From NCBI GenBank assembly GCA_036971475.1, contig JBAIZL010000001.1, positions 142,556,692-142,620,691 on the forward strand: a stretch of DNA of 64,000 nucleotides, written 5' to 3'. Made by a program: the position numbers and the translations under genes. A model generated the notes under the pieces. That model did not search any database and was not told the DNA's origin. It saw nothing but the letters and a program-made list of their open reading frames with translations. This stretch comes from Prosapia bicincta (lineage: Eukaryota; Arthropoda; Insecta; Hemiptera; Cercopidae). Below, piece after piece: positions 36,525-48,850 of the stretch. The number at the start of each line of letters is the position of its first letter. Within the stretch, counting starts at the first letter, position 1.

Positions 36525-38236
36525 GTAAGGTTAATTTCTCTCGTTTTCATTTAATTAAAAATTCTATATTGAACAAAGTTTGGGGAAAGTTGACATTTTA
36601 AATAATTCAATTTCATATAAAATTTCTTTTTGTAGTTAAAGAATTTCAAACAATGGCTTTGTTTAATTCATGAACTAGAGGGAGTAGTGGTTAGTGGGGG
36701 AAATTTCCACCACAAAAGGGAGGAGTCCTCCAAACAAGTTTATAAATATGAAATATAATTAATTTGTTAGTAAATTGGACTTTTTTTTAAATAGAGAAAG
36801 TTATAAATTGTTTTGGAAAGAAATTAATTAAGCAAATGTTAGAAATTAAAGGCTTTTTAAATATAAAAAATTAGCGATAAATGAATAAAATGTAAACAGG
36901 TGTTAAGAAATTTCTTTATGAGTTTTGTGCAAAAGAAGTCAAATAAGACAGATAATTCAACAGAAAACGTTTCTTTTTTTTAGTATTTTAGACCAACATT
37001 AAGTATTTGAAATTATTAAATGATAATTAAGTAAAATTATTAAATGAGAAAGAGTTACAGTTAATTAATGAGAATTAATTAAAATTGATAAATAATAAGC
37101 AATTAAAATTAATTATTGAGAAAGGGTTAAAATTATTTAATGGGAATAAATTAAAATTAATTAATGAAAAATTAATTAACATTTATAAATCAGGTTTAAT
37201 TAAAATATAAAGGGGTTTAAGGGTTTACAAAATTATTTGGAATTAAAATAAAAGGTTTGTGAAATAAAAAAAAGGGGACAAAACTAAAATGTGAAACAAT
37301 TTCTTTGATTTAAAGTAGACAATAATAATAAAAAGCAAATATTCAGCAAAGATTATGTGGGTCTAGTAAATCAATTGTTAGGCTAAGAATTTCAAATTAA
37401 GATGTAATATGTTTGTTTAATTAGTTATAGAAGTATAAAAAATTGCTGGTTGGTATAACTTGTTTTTTTTATATTATGTGTTTTAAATGGGATAAAATTG
37501 TTTAGTGATATAACTTATGTTTTTCAAAATGTTTAATGGTGTTTTAAATGGGATAAGATTGTTTAGTGATATACCTGTAACTTATGTTTTTCAAAAAGTG
37601 TTTAATGGTTTTTTAAATGGGATAAAATTGTTTATTGATATAACTTATGTTATTCAAAGGATCAGTTTTTAAATTAAAAAGATTAACGTTATTTGTTGAT
37701 GAAGTCAAGTTTTAAAAGTTCCATTGTCTAATTTTATGTACAAGAGTTTAAAATCAAATGTTCAAGATTTGCAAAATCACATAAAAGGATTGTTTATTTC
37801 AAAGGGTTTGAAAAAGGTATTGTCAAAGATAAAGACAGTTTTATTTTAAAAAATGAAACAAATTTGATTTTGAATATTGAAGGGTTAAATGAACATAATT
37901 AAATTACACTTTTCAGTTAATATAACTAAAAATTATTTTTCTTAGAACTTTTGGTGTTAATATAAATTCAGTAAGAAGTTTACTTAAATTTTGTATAGAA
38001 GGGGTAAAAAAAGGGTCAACTGAGTAAAGAGTTACCACTGACAATGTAATGTGTATATTTTGGAATAGAAAAGAAAACATAAAAAAATACTAAACAGAAA
38101 TAAATTGTTAATATTTTAAAGAGCTAGTTAAAATAAGAAAATTGCAAAATGTGCTGTAATTTCAAATTTAAGGGTAAAATAAAAATGTAATTTTTACTAA
38201 CTTGCCAACAAAACAATAGTGTTTTTTATTTAAAAC
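36525..38236. other. AT-rich DNA, probably intron, with short tandem repeats
   Basis: Extremely AT-rich. 37010-37200 is a degenerate array of TTAATTAATGAGAA-like units. 37481-37670 has three copies of a 61-69-bp unit beginning TTTTAAATGGGATAARATTG. No coding sequence seen. Confidence 0.5.
37481..37670. repeat. 61-69-bp tandem repeat, three units
   Basis: Units begin at 37481, 37542 and 37611 with TTTTAAATGGGATA and include TTTAGTGATATAACTTATG. Confidence 0.8.
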
Positions 38237-38454
38237 AGATTTCTTACACACTCCTAAAACCAAAGGGTCATTTCGCCAAAAAGATGGCTTCAAAGAACTC
38301 ATCCCCCGGGAAATACGTACCCAAAGGGTTAAATTTCAGCAAGTTAGGTTTTTTATAATAAAGTCCAGTGACCTGTTCTCTGGCAGATTTTGGCGGACCT
38401 AGTTTGGCTAGGATAGGCCCTGTCAGAATTCTGAGCTTACGGTGGAGTAAGGGT

Positions 38455-38524
38455 GTAGGCGACCGCGATGCGGCACGTGCGGGGCGGGACGGCCCGCGGG
38501 CGGCGCGGTGCGCGCTCCGCTGCA
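38455..38524. other. Very GC-rich patch next to a CA microsatellite
   Basis: About 70 bp composed largely of G and C with many CpGs (GCGGCACGTGCGGGGCGGGA, CGGCCCGCGGGCGGCGCGGT). It lies in an otherwise strongly AT-rich neighbourhood and directly abuts the CA repeat. It includes CACGTG and several near-palindromic GC blocks. No gene start is evident. Confidence 0.8.
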
Positions 38525-38664
<140 letters not shown>

Positions 38665-40081
38665 AACACACATATAGAAATTTATAATTCTTGAGGATTT
38701 ACCTGCCTGTAAGTAAGAGCATGTTACAAAAGTTAGAGATCTGCTCAAATGGGATTTGAGTCTTTGAAATTATATTGTAACTATTTTTTCTAATACAAGT
38801 TAATCAAATATTTTGTAAAGTCAAGGGTCCAAAGAATGTGAAAATAATTAGTGTTTATGCTAAAGCAAAATATTTGAAACTAATTGAAAAAATTAGAGGG
38901 GGGATCCCGCCGTGGGCGTAATCGCGTTCCTTTTCCTTTATATGGGTTGATTTTAAAATCTAAAGGATTATTTCACTAAACCAACACTGATAAATTTGAC
39001 ATAATAACTGAACAATAATGACATACAATGAAAAAAACACAACACATATTTGATATAAGTAAATACGGATGATATTAAACAATAAAATCATAAACAATAA
39101 TTAATGAACAGACACTACTTTCGAAGTAATTAGAGTGTACGAAATCAGAAGAGGAATGTTTGGGCCAAAACATAAAAACTACGGAATTTTAATTCGGTTA
39201 AGTTAACGTTTAAATAAACGAAAAATGTTTTACTTTTAAAGTGTTGAAAATAAAATATAATTACAACCGAAGACATCAAAATCAAAATTATTTTTTTTCA
39301 ATAAAACTACAAACATGTTCCAAGAACTTGAACGAAGAAAAATACCCATCAGTTAAAAATGTCTAGAAAGTTTTCAAACTTCAACAATTACTCTCGCTAA
39401 AAGCTTCGTAATTCGTACAGAACAAGCTTTCCCACTTATGCACCTAAATATATCGCTTTTGTACGTTTTTCTACCTCGGCAGGAGTTAAATCAGTTCTGC
39501 GTCTATGCACCGTTTATTTATAGTTTAAAAAATGGAAAAATTCTTTATAGTTCTTATATTTTGGATAAATATTAGTTTATCGCTTTTGTAATTGTTGAAT
39601 TATGCGTGTTAAGATTCTACTCTAAAGCATATATTTAGTGTATATAAATTAGAAATAATCGATGTATTAAAAAAAACAAGTATATATCGAAAGTAGAGAC
39701 AAAGTCCTAGCATTTAGAATCCAGTATATTTGTAACCTTCTGATGATGCTAACTATGTTAGACAAGTGTACATAAATGTAGTAGCTGGATTATAATTGTT
39801 TCATATATTGTCTAGAGAATGTTGGATTTAAAATTGTCAAAACAAGTAATTTTGACAGTGATAATAGTATTTTCTTAGACGGACGATACAAATTAACTGG
39901 GGAAAAAGTTTAATATCAAGCTAAGCCTTAAAAGTTGACTTGTCTGAGATAAGGGGAAATATTATGCCTCGTATGTCACTTGTCCGAAACAATTGTTACC
40001 AACAGTCTTGTTTAATACTGATAATATCTTAATTAATTGTAATACTCTTAAATTTTGTAGTCCATTACGTTCGATGAATGT
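38665..40081. other. AT-rich intergenic or intronic sequence
   Basis: No gene or RNA recognised. Confidence 0.5.
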
Positions 40082-40151
40082 TAATTAATCACTCTCACAT
40101 TATTTTATGACTATCCGAACTTTAAATTTAGTAAATTTATACAAATGTACT

Positions 40152-40197
40152 GAGACCGAACGTTTGTGATCGCTATATGGCGACGTTCATCAGTGTC
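40152..40197 (-). ncRNA. Hammerhead-like motif, degraded (left arm)
   Basis: On minus: GACACTGATGA, ACGTCGCCATATAGCGATC, then ACAAACG where the active form would have GAAA. The core is therefore damaged. Confidence 0.3.
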
Positions 40198-40224
40198 TTC
40201 TGGTGAAGAAGACATCTGACTACA

Positions 40225-40270
40225 AGACACTGATTAAGATCACCATATAGCGATCGAACTTCTGTTTCAG
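40225..40270 (+). ncRNA. Hammerhead-like motif, degraded (right arm)
   Basis: On plus: AGACACTGATTA, AGATCACCATATAGCGATCG, then AACTTCTGTTTCA. The G of CTGATGA is T here and the GAAA box is reduced to GAA, so it is probably inactive. Confidence 0.3.
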
Positions 40271-40452
40271 TAAGTTTTCATAAATGTACCACATTCAAAG
40301 TTCGGATAGTCATAAACTATATTAAAAGTTATAATTAATCATATTAGTTGTTTACTTTTAGGATAAGTTGGCATCTATTTTAAAAAGTTTCTTTTATATA
40401 CTAGATTAGAATTATTTACATTGTGACCTTGACTTCGTTACTTTATAAAACA

Positions 40453-41213
40453 CAGTAAACTCCCGATTATCCATGGGCAGATTAACCGGTTTGCGGATTA
40501 TCCGGGTTCTGCCATTATTTTACAAATATTCAATTTTTATTACAGTCAGATTCATGCGTTTAAATTTCCAAACGGTGTATTGTGACGTAAATACTCGTAT
40601 AAGGCTTAATAGAAACTTGGACGCCCGAAAACCTAATGTGTATCATAAGATTGTAAACAAATGTCAGCTAATCTCGGCTATAAATAGTCTAGGACGTGAC
40701 ATATGCATTATCTATGTCTCTGTCATATACATTATCGATCTTTATGCCTTTGTGACACACGTGGCACAAGTAGACACTGTGCGACAAAATGGTTCTCAAG
40801 AAACGTAGATCGCACATAAAAGCTAAATCAATGCTCACAAAAAACAAACGAAAGTTACAGATTTTTTTGTTAAAAAGTGAAAGTATTATGTGTGAAGGAT
40901 ATTACATATGTAGATACATCCTTACTTTTGACATATACTTATGTACATATTGTAAATAGTTAGACATATAAATGTACATGTTATAATCCGTCAAATACAT
41001 CGTCATTTTAAATTATTTTCTGTATTTATTTTGTCCTCTGAAGATTATTTGTGAATTGAATTAACCGGGGTAATTATTTGTGTAACTTATGGTATAATAA
41101 TCGATTATTTATCGATCGTTTTGCGTATTCTTTGTTCATAGCGGATTATCCGGGGAATTCGTTATCCGGCGTTGCCGGGCCACCCTATTCCACGGATAAT
41201 AGGGAGTTTACTG
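40453..41213. mobile_element. pogo/Tigger-like DNA transposon derivative
   Basis: The termini are inverted: CAGTAAACTCCCGATTATCC at 40453 and, at the right end, CGGATAATAGGGAGTTTACT G ending at 41213. Subterminal GCGGATTATCCGGG-type sequence is present on both sides, the hallmark of Tigger/pogo ends. TA follows the right end; the left flank is CA, so the TA target duplication appears mutated on one side. At 761 bp it is far shorter than an autonomous element (about 2-3 kb) and carries only the transposase start. Confidence 0.8.
40789..40959 (+). pseudogene. Truncated transposase start within the Tigger-like element
   Basis: From the ATG at 40789 the frame gives 56 codons beginning MVLKKRRSHIKAKSMLTKNK, a basic start like that of Tigger transposases ahead of the CENP-B-type DNA-binding domain. 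It then degenerates into AT-rich sequence and stops at 40957-40959. No helix-turn-helix or DDE motifs are visible. A longer overlapping frame at 40473-40808 looks like chance. Confidence 0.35.
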
Positions 41214-43254
41214 TAATTGCAAAACCATCCTCTGCCTGCCGTATTTCAATGCCGTATTCACCGAGTTTAGCTTTACTTCAGTTTGATAGGTGTAAAAATA
41301 CCCGGTTCTAGATGTCATTATCTTTCATTACTATCCAAAGCTAGAGGAATTAAAGTAAATCCGAATTTAAATTTCAATAACGCGGTTTGGGAGTACAGAA
41401 AGATACTGTTAAAATTACTTGAATGGAGAGAACCTAAGAACACTCCACATTATTAGCTGCAGAAATGAAAAGGAGAACAGAGTTCTTGATAAAGAGTGAA
41501 CAATATATAAAATTGTAAATGACTCTTGAAGGTGCGATCCCTGGATACCCACTGCAAGTGGCTGATGATGATTAATGGCAATGTTAATACTCCCATCATT
41601 TTGCAACAAGGTAGTACAAATAATAATAATAGTACCAAAATGATAATAAAGTGAAAATGTCTGTACAAATAAAAATTATTACCTTTAACCAATAAGTAAG
41701 TATTTTAGTAAACACAATTATTTTATGAAAAACCTAATTTTGCTTAAAGTATTTGTAAGCAATTTATTTTCATATACATAGTGATAAAAATGTAATTATT
41801 TCAACTTCAGCAAATGTTAAAATGCGTTAATGATTCGAAAGATAATTAAAGTTTGTCCCTCTTCTGGTTTTTTTATAAGCAAGCTTTCGAACATTGTCAG
41901 ACAGTATATACCTTCAGTCATGTGCTAAGGAAGGATGTTTTCTGCTAAGGGATTATGGTTGCTGTGTTACTGGATAAAAAGGGGGATAAAAACTCCTTTT
42001 GTATTCTTAATAAAACACAATTCTTTTGTTGACGGTAATCTCTTTTCCTATTATTCAATGTTTTTTTTACATTTCAAATTTGCAGAGTAAGAGGTTTGTT
42101 TTTTTTGTCTCTTTTGATTCCATATAACTTTATTTTACCTGTTCTTGGTCTATTTATACTATAGTTATAAAATGTAATTACTTATTATATAAAATGTAAT
42201 TGACAAAGGTTAATTTTACAAATGAAGTAAAATAAAAACTTCGGCAAACAAATATATAAGTATAATTCCTTTTCACAATGAATAATTTTGTATAACTATA
42301 TAAAAGAGCCAGGAGTAAGATTCTAACGGAGTTAATGCTACTAAACATAGTGGTTTGCTTATTGAGCATGCGCGGTACAAATCTATAGATGAGTTATTTA
42401 AACGTTTTACAAAAACGTCAAGAAATAATTATTTCTTCCTAGAGGCTTATCTGACATTTATCTACATTGATTCATTAACCAGTGAAAGCTTGGTACACAC
42501 GTGAAAAATGTTTCATTACTGTTTCTAAAATAATTTGCATTTATATATTCATAAAATTTGGTGTTACATTCATTTTTAGATGCTGATAACTACTGTATAT
42601 TTTTTACAAAGGACGTGGTCTTCTAACTTTACAATATTTTTCAACTGTTTCCGTCCAATGTCTTGGTTTTTTTCTACTTGCGCAATGACTTTTGAGCATG
42701 GCTATATTTTAATAATTTATGTGAGTTTTGTACGAATGGGTTTACTCTAAACGTAAGACTGGCCACAGTAACCGAGTTAAAATCCAACAAACGTGTATTA
42801 CTTAAAAAATCTTACTACTCCTTAGAGCTTTTTTAAACCGCAAACAATATAAACACATCAAACAGTCAGTTATTTAGTGGAACACAGACAGTCAAAGGCA
42901 TTCATCAGTTATTTATTGTATTAGGCGATGCAACATCAAGCGGCTTCCGTTTAAGTATGGGAGTACAAAGTATTTCCTTTCATAGTGAACTATCAGTGTT
43001 CAACTTTCAGTTGGTAATTAATACCACTAATAATTAGGTCAAACCTAATAACTAGTAGTTTATAAGAGGGAAACTTCATTACTTCACTTTATTGCTTCAA
43101 GAGCAGTTGGTTTGTGTTAGAGAATTCACTTGGAATGAGAGCATAAACCTTCCTAATTTGAAATTAAGTCGGCAACTTCGAAACTTTATTTTCAACACTT
43201 ACATGCTGCAGCTGTTAGAATATAGCATGGTTTATTTAAAAGCAAGACCACTGT
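41214..43254. other. AT-rich intergenic sequence
   Basis: No gene or transposon recognised. Confidence 0.5.
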
Positions 43255-43870
43255 AATAACCTAATGTATATAAAATGTAACGGAATAAAATAAATGGAGA
43301 ATGTTATAATGGGATAAAAGTGGGTAGAAAAGAAAGAAAATGTATTGGGATAGTAATGTATGGGAATATGTTAGTGCAATATAGGGAGAGAATGCGTAAA
43401 ATAAAGCTAAAGGATGTATGACGATATTATAAAAAACAGTAATTGTATGTTAGAATAGGAATGCCAGCATTTATAGTAGAATATATTATATATTTAGGAA
43501 TATGTATTTATGGTAGAATAATATAATATGTATGGATTAGAAACAGAAAGGCTATATGGAAAGTTGGTAAATATAGAGACGTATATGGGCAAGTAAATGA
43601 AGAGGATATGTGGAAAAGCTAAAGCGAGAGGTTAAAGGAGGATAATATAGGTAATGAAAGTGTGATAGAAAAGGACAAGGTGAATGTAGATGTTTAGAGT
43701 AAAGCTAAAGAAAATGGAGAGATGGAAAAGGAAGGGATATGATAGGGTGATAAGGGAAGCGAACATATAAGGGTAAGTTAAATTAAGAGCATATAAGGTA
43801 ATAGTGAAGAAATGGTAGGCTATACCAGTGTGTGATAATGGCAGAGAATGAAGTTATATCGATATAAATA
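43255..43870. other. Purine-skewed block
   Basis: About 600 bp whose + strand is strongly enriched in A and G with little C (for example GGGATAAAAGTGGGTAGAAA, GTGGAAAAGCTAAAGCGAGA). It contains no open frame, so the skew is not from coding. A milder version occurs at about 46850-47050. Confidence 0.5.
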
Positions 43871-46800
43871 AATAGTAAGGTTGACAAAAATCATTTTAAT
43901 CCAAGGAGGGCTTTCTTCGGGATTATGAACTCACAATAACTTTTAAAATTCTCCTCACTCTCCTTACACCTACTTTTGGAAATAAGTTTCATTTTCTGAA
44001 TATGTAGCTTGATACGATGATTTCCTCCGATAATACCTGTTTAACCATTGATTCTATTGCAAGAAGAGACCGCCCAGCTACAGGCTTTCTTTACACTTAG
44101 TAGATAGGTCTAATCTATCTTCAGTGTTCATGATTTTAACCATCAATATTTTTCAAAAATAAAGTTTCTTGAAACGGGTTATTTGTATGCAAAAGAACAT
44201 GCATGATAAGACCTGTGCCCTAGATAGGAACGTCAATATATGGTCTTAAGCCTACTCTGATTCTAGTGAACAATAATACGATGACGTCTCAGTTTATTTC
44301 ACTGGATACAGTACCACACAATGGTATAGAAACCATTTTATTAAAAGGAAATACAAGCTATTACTAACGGCTTAATAATTACTAATTAAAAATGTACAAG
44401 TCATAACTTGTATGATTTAGTAGGTCATGAAATTTTGAAATGATTTAAAGCTACTGTATGTAGGGTGGTTGTTAAACAGAGATTATCATACCTTCCAAGT
44501 TGATAGAAAATCCTTACTGATTATCTTTTGCCACATAACTAATTAAATTTCCATTACAGGATGATTTTTTTCTCAGAAAATCCCAGTTTTGTCGAACTAA
44601 GAAAGTCAAATATTAATTATATCAGTGCTAAACATCTAAAAACGATACGTTTATTGAACAATTTATACCTTTATCGTAATTTAGACAATATTTGAATATT
44701 ACCATAGATAACTTTGTTTAAATACATCCAACATTTTTGTAACAAGTTTGTTACTCAAGTAAAATGCTTTCACTGTTCTATTGGTTAAAAGTTTTGCAAT
44801 GAAACTTGAGAACAAACATTTTCGTCTTAAAAGACGTTAGTAAGGCATATTGTACAAATATTTTTACTAATTCGGAAATTTTACACAAAATGGTTCTAGA
44901 ATTTTACATTTAACCAATGCGGCCTATATTAATTTTTGTTTTATTATTAGTCTAATGTTTCCTTTTCCTGTAACAATTTATAAACCTACGTCTGTTGACC
45001 AGTATGTATAGATATGATACAAATAACTCCTAGATTCAAAAAATTCCGAATTGAGATCATTTCAGCGACGTTAACGCCGATGAAAAGACAGAAAAGCCTT
45101 TGGTTTCTGTATTCAAACTTTTTCTTGAGTTCCTAATAATCTGAGCATTAGATGAATTAAAATTACGAAGAAAGTTCTAATGGTTGTACAAATATTAGAT
45201 TTTATAATTAGTGTACACCCGAATTTAGTGTTAACATCTTAGGGTAAAAACGTTTAATGCTGGCAGCCTTTTAAATCCCAGTTCGAAGGACATTCACAAA
45301 AAAAACTGATAAAGATCTAAGGTGTCCTCAAAGCCCTAAAGAGGTTCTATTTTGACTTCCATCAGGTAATGATTATCTGTTATATTATTTATTCAGGTAA
45401 ACCTCGTAATGGAAAATAAAGATAATTGGTTTTATTACAATAATGATGTTCACATTTCACGTCAATCTCGGGCGTAAGGGCGGGAAACGTTAAAAGCGAA
45501 TCAGGTAGGAATCAATGTTCTAAATACAAATTGTAATTACTTTAGTTCTCAGACTTTCAAAGAGCCTTTTGTTTCAGTCTGATAAACCTTTCGCCATCAA
45601 TGAGACATTTGTTTCATCAAAGGAAGGTCTCATTAAAAGAGAAAGTATAGAGAACAGATTTCTACTCTAATCCTGGGTCCAGTAAAATGCTTAAAGATAT
45701 CTTTAGAACTTTAATCTGCTTCACTGTGCTGTAAATGATGTTTTCTGCAATAGAACAAATATTATTTTTTGTTATCTGTTTACATCCAACATATTTCTGT
45801 ATTATTATTTTTTTCATTTCCTCACCAACCTCCTTTATATCCGTTCTTACTTTTATTGACACAACGTTTTTAGGTATTTGATGATTACCTTTTTGGTGAA
45901 AGCGTGACAGTAGCCAGGAAATATTTTTGGGGTGAAATTTAGCCCAATCATTTTCAGATTTTAGGAATTCAATATAAAAACATATTTAAGACAAAAACGA
46001 GATTGAGAATTTTACGTTAGCTCGCCATTTATACTTCCTTGATTTTATAATAAAAATTATATAAAGTATTTGTTCCATGACAGTTTCGTGGGAGAGCGTA
46101 AAGTACTCTACGTTCTGATCCATCTTATCAAGCAATTCAGCAGTGCCCCAAAGGGATAAACGGTTCTCGGTCTACAAAAGCCTATAGAAAACTAGGACTG
46201 GCAATCAACTGACCTGTATAAATGTGAAATAATTTTGTTGGTATCCAAGGACAATTAGAAAATCCTAGGAGGGAATATTGTATGTTTAGAATCTGAAAGG
46301 TTAGTCATTGCAGCGGATTTGTTTACATGTCCTCTTTACTTTATATTTGCATATAGATTGTAGTCTGTTCTATTGCTAAATAATCATTTGTTAAGTAGTT
46401 TTTTAAGTCTCAATTACCTCGAAATGCATCTTCAGTCTCTGTTAAAAGCGGCAGCAAACAATTGTTGAAGACCTGCCAAAATGTACATAAAACGTAGGTT
46501 TTAATCTACAAGATTAGTCTTGTTTTAGTTTGAAATAAATAAATAATATGAACACAACTTATGCAACGATTATCCGACCTATTTTATCGACGTAATTCCA
46601 GACGCGTATGATCTTTTTTGATAGCAATGACCAACCGCTCGTGATAATTAGACTTTCAACATACTTTACTGAAGTCAACTGGCGTAGAAACGACCGGGAA
46701 AAGGGTCTTTGCACCTAACTGCAAAGTGTGTGACCTATAGTTTCAATGGATTACGAGCTAAACACTTTTCTATCTTCAGAACTACACGGAATGCTATTTA

Positions 46801-47589
46801 GTTTAACAATAGTGCTATTTAGTGTAGTACTGATCACCTACAATAGGTAGAACGTTATAGTGAATATAGGTAGAGTTAAGGAGACGATGTAATCATGTTG
46901 GTAAAGAGCATAGATGATTGTAATGCGTGTGCAGGAAAGCATATGTGAAGGAGATGAACATTAAGAGATGTTTGACGGTTACAGTCATTGTAAAATGAAG
47001 GTTAAACGGATTAGATAGGCCTAAAGAAAGCGGTTATGGATAATATGACAGGTATATTAACAGTCAATCTACGGTACCAATTGTAAAAGTAAGTTTACAC
47101 CAGTTCATAATAATCTTTCCATTCCTGTAAAAACCCTTTGTTAGGAAGAAGTATCTATACTAAAACAGAATTAATTCAATCTAGATGTATAACTATTCTC
47201 CAGAACAACAATGGATAAGGTAGTAGTGGGAGATGTAATCTGCTGTTGTATATAGTGAGAGCCATTGGGGACTTAATCCTTTGGGTAAAGAGTTATGTAC
47301 TCTATACGCTCGCACAAACAAGCCGTTACATGATTAGTTGGGGAAGCAAGATACCCTAATTGTGTTACTCAATACTTGACAAATGTAGAAAAGACTATTA
47401 CCAACTATCAGGAGAAACGAAAGATATAAAAAATATATAATTCGCATTAGAAGAAATGATTGTCTCATTACTCTAATGGCGAATTCACTTTAATTAAAGT
47501 AATCCAACATAATAGTTAGGAATAAATGTTATTATATAAAAGGAATATATTTGGTTTTAGCGTTTCGTGTCTTTTTGTCAATAATAAGG
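43871..47589. other. AT-rich intergenic sequence
   Basis: No gene, RNA or element recognised. Confidence 0.5.
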
Positions 47590-47790
47590 TTCGAAAAACT
47601 ATTCCTTCATCTCTTCCACGGGCAAAGTACTTTCGAAACAAAACCAATCACAACGCCCTGGCTGGGGGATAAAGTTTAATCCCTGGGGAAACGTAAATAA
47701 CTCTTAACGCTCATCGTAAACCCAATGTATACAACAGCAATAAACCGTGTCTATTACGTCGCACATGCTATTGCCAAACACTCACATTTT
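47590..47790 (-). repeat. Dispersed repeat R190, inverted copy
   Basis: The reverse complement carries GTAATAGACACGGTTTATTG, TACATTGGGTTTACGATGAG, GTTATTTACGTTTCCCCAGG and GATTGGTTTTGTTTCGAAAG, matching 7018-7210. It shows that R190 moves independently of the A/B duplication. Confidence 0.75.
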
Positions 47791-48478
47791 GTCCCGAGCA
47801 CGCCTGTGATATGCATTGAGAACCAGGATAGAATCGATGGGAACAATTAACATGGAAAATGTTGAAGTAAACATATTTGTTTTTGTTTGAAAAAACTAAT
47901 GTAGAACACGGTGGCAGGGTTTTAATAATGAATGTCTCGTGATATTTGTACATAGGTCATAATATGTATGCATTCAGTTTGGCTTTTTTTTCTTACCATG
48001 ATACTCTCCTAAAAATATAGAATCCTAATAAAAGTATAGGGTATAATACAATCTCTTCCATTGTTACCCTTTAGGGATAACTAATTGTATATCTTATAAT
48101 GGATAAGGTTAGCCATAGCACAGATTAGTGAGTCTCATGACAAAGTCTTTCTATATAGACGATAGAATATACGTAGAATATACGATAGATATAGAATAGA
48201 CGTAGAATATAGCACACTTAAGAATGGAACATAAAGCTACTGCTGCTGGAAGTAAAGATGAATCATTTCTCTACAGCGGTTCCGCCGAATGAAAAAACTG
48301 CGTTACTACATGAAATGATTATTGTAATTTATTTCACAAATAATTTTGAATTATTTTTCTAATACCTTTAATATTTCTTTTGGTCATTCCGAATGTGACC
48401 AATAAGTTCTGCTTGCTGTTAAGTTAGTTGTGAATTTTATGGACACAAATAACATAAACGAGTTTAACATTGTCTCAC
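47791..48478. other. AT-rich sequence
   Basis: No gene. A short repetitive stretch (GATAGAATATACGTAGAATA variants) occurs at about 48160-48215. Confidence 0.5.
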
Positions 48479-48513
48479 CGCCGCCCGCCGTAGGAATGCT
48501 AAATAACGGATTT
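48479..48513 (-). CDS. Possible second small exon of the - strand gene
   Basis: On minus, TTTGAGGCAG precedes and GTGAGA follows a 35-nt segment. Joined in phase 1 to 48645-48693 it stays open and adds 12 codons (EIRYLAFLRRAA). The polypyrimidine tract is poor and the exon is tiny. Confidence 0.18.
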
Positions 48514-48644
48514 CTGCCTCAAAATATTTAGAAAGTCCCACCCCACAAAATAAATTCTAACAATTAGCCTTCCTCGGGCAGCAGCCGGTACGCATATTTA
48601 CCATATAGGTTATATATACAGTTTAAAATATTTAAATAACTTAC

Positions 48645-48693
48645 CTTTTGTGTCGTTGTCTTCGTAGCTGTGTCTTCGTATCTCTGGATTCAT
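48645..48693 (-). CDS. Candidate first coding exon of an unidentified - strand gene
   Basis: On minus, an ATG in good context (CCCCAATGA) opens 16 codons, MNPEIRRHSYEDNDTK, ending in phase 1 at AAAAG|GTAAGT, a perfect donor at 48644-48639. Upstream (about 48700-48800) base composition is less AT-biased, as expected of a 5' UTR. The peptide is too short to identify. Confidence 0.4.
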
Positions 48694-48850
48694 TGGGGTA
48701 AATCAGATCGATTGAAGATTGACCCCTCAGTCACCAGCTAGCACTGGCCTTTTTCTGACCGGTCCCTTCCGACACTAATTTTTTGGATTCTGCTATGCGA
48801 ATCTCTGCTTGACTTGCTATTTTAATTTAAAAGCATCGGAAAAATCAAGT
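48694..48850 (-). promoter_or_regulatory. Putative 5' UTR/promoter of the - strand candidate gene
   Basis: Moderately GC-rich sequence (reverse complement includes GGACCGGTCAGAAAAAGGCC and GCTAGCTGGTGACTGAGGGG) immediately before the ATG at 48693. No core element is certain. Confidence 0.25.

Larger units (their letters stand above)
40082..40341. mobile_element. Palindromic Penelope-type remnant
   Basis: Two inverted arms (about 40082-40200 and 40213-40341) share TTATGACTATCCGAACTTTA and its reverse complement, and each arm contains a copy of the CTGATGA-stem-CGAA(A) motif seen at 16145-16190. Sequence left of the arm (TTTTGTAGTCCATTACGTT, about 40053) also resembles 16043-16064. A head-to-head arrangement of two 3' ends fits the inverted and partial copies that Penelope-like elements often leave. 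The interior coding region is absent. Confidence 0.6.

Noticed and set aside
38239..38455. Two segments with acceptor-like AG (after TTTAAAACAG and TTCTCTGGCAG) as exons 2 and 3 of the gene starting at 36445
   Set aside because: In the phase set by the exon 1 donor, both run into a stop within a few codons, and the donor at the first is poor.
40473..40808. 111-codon frame in the Tigger-like element
   Set aside because: It begins inside the terminal repeat, has no transposase motif and differs in frame from the better candidate start at 40789.
41521..41570. B-box-like GGTGCGATCCCTGG suggesting a tRNA or SINE
   Set aside because: No A box at proper spacing and no cloverleaf could be drawn.
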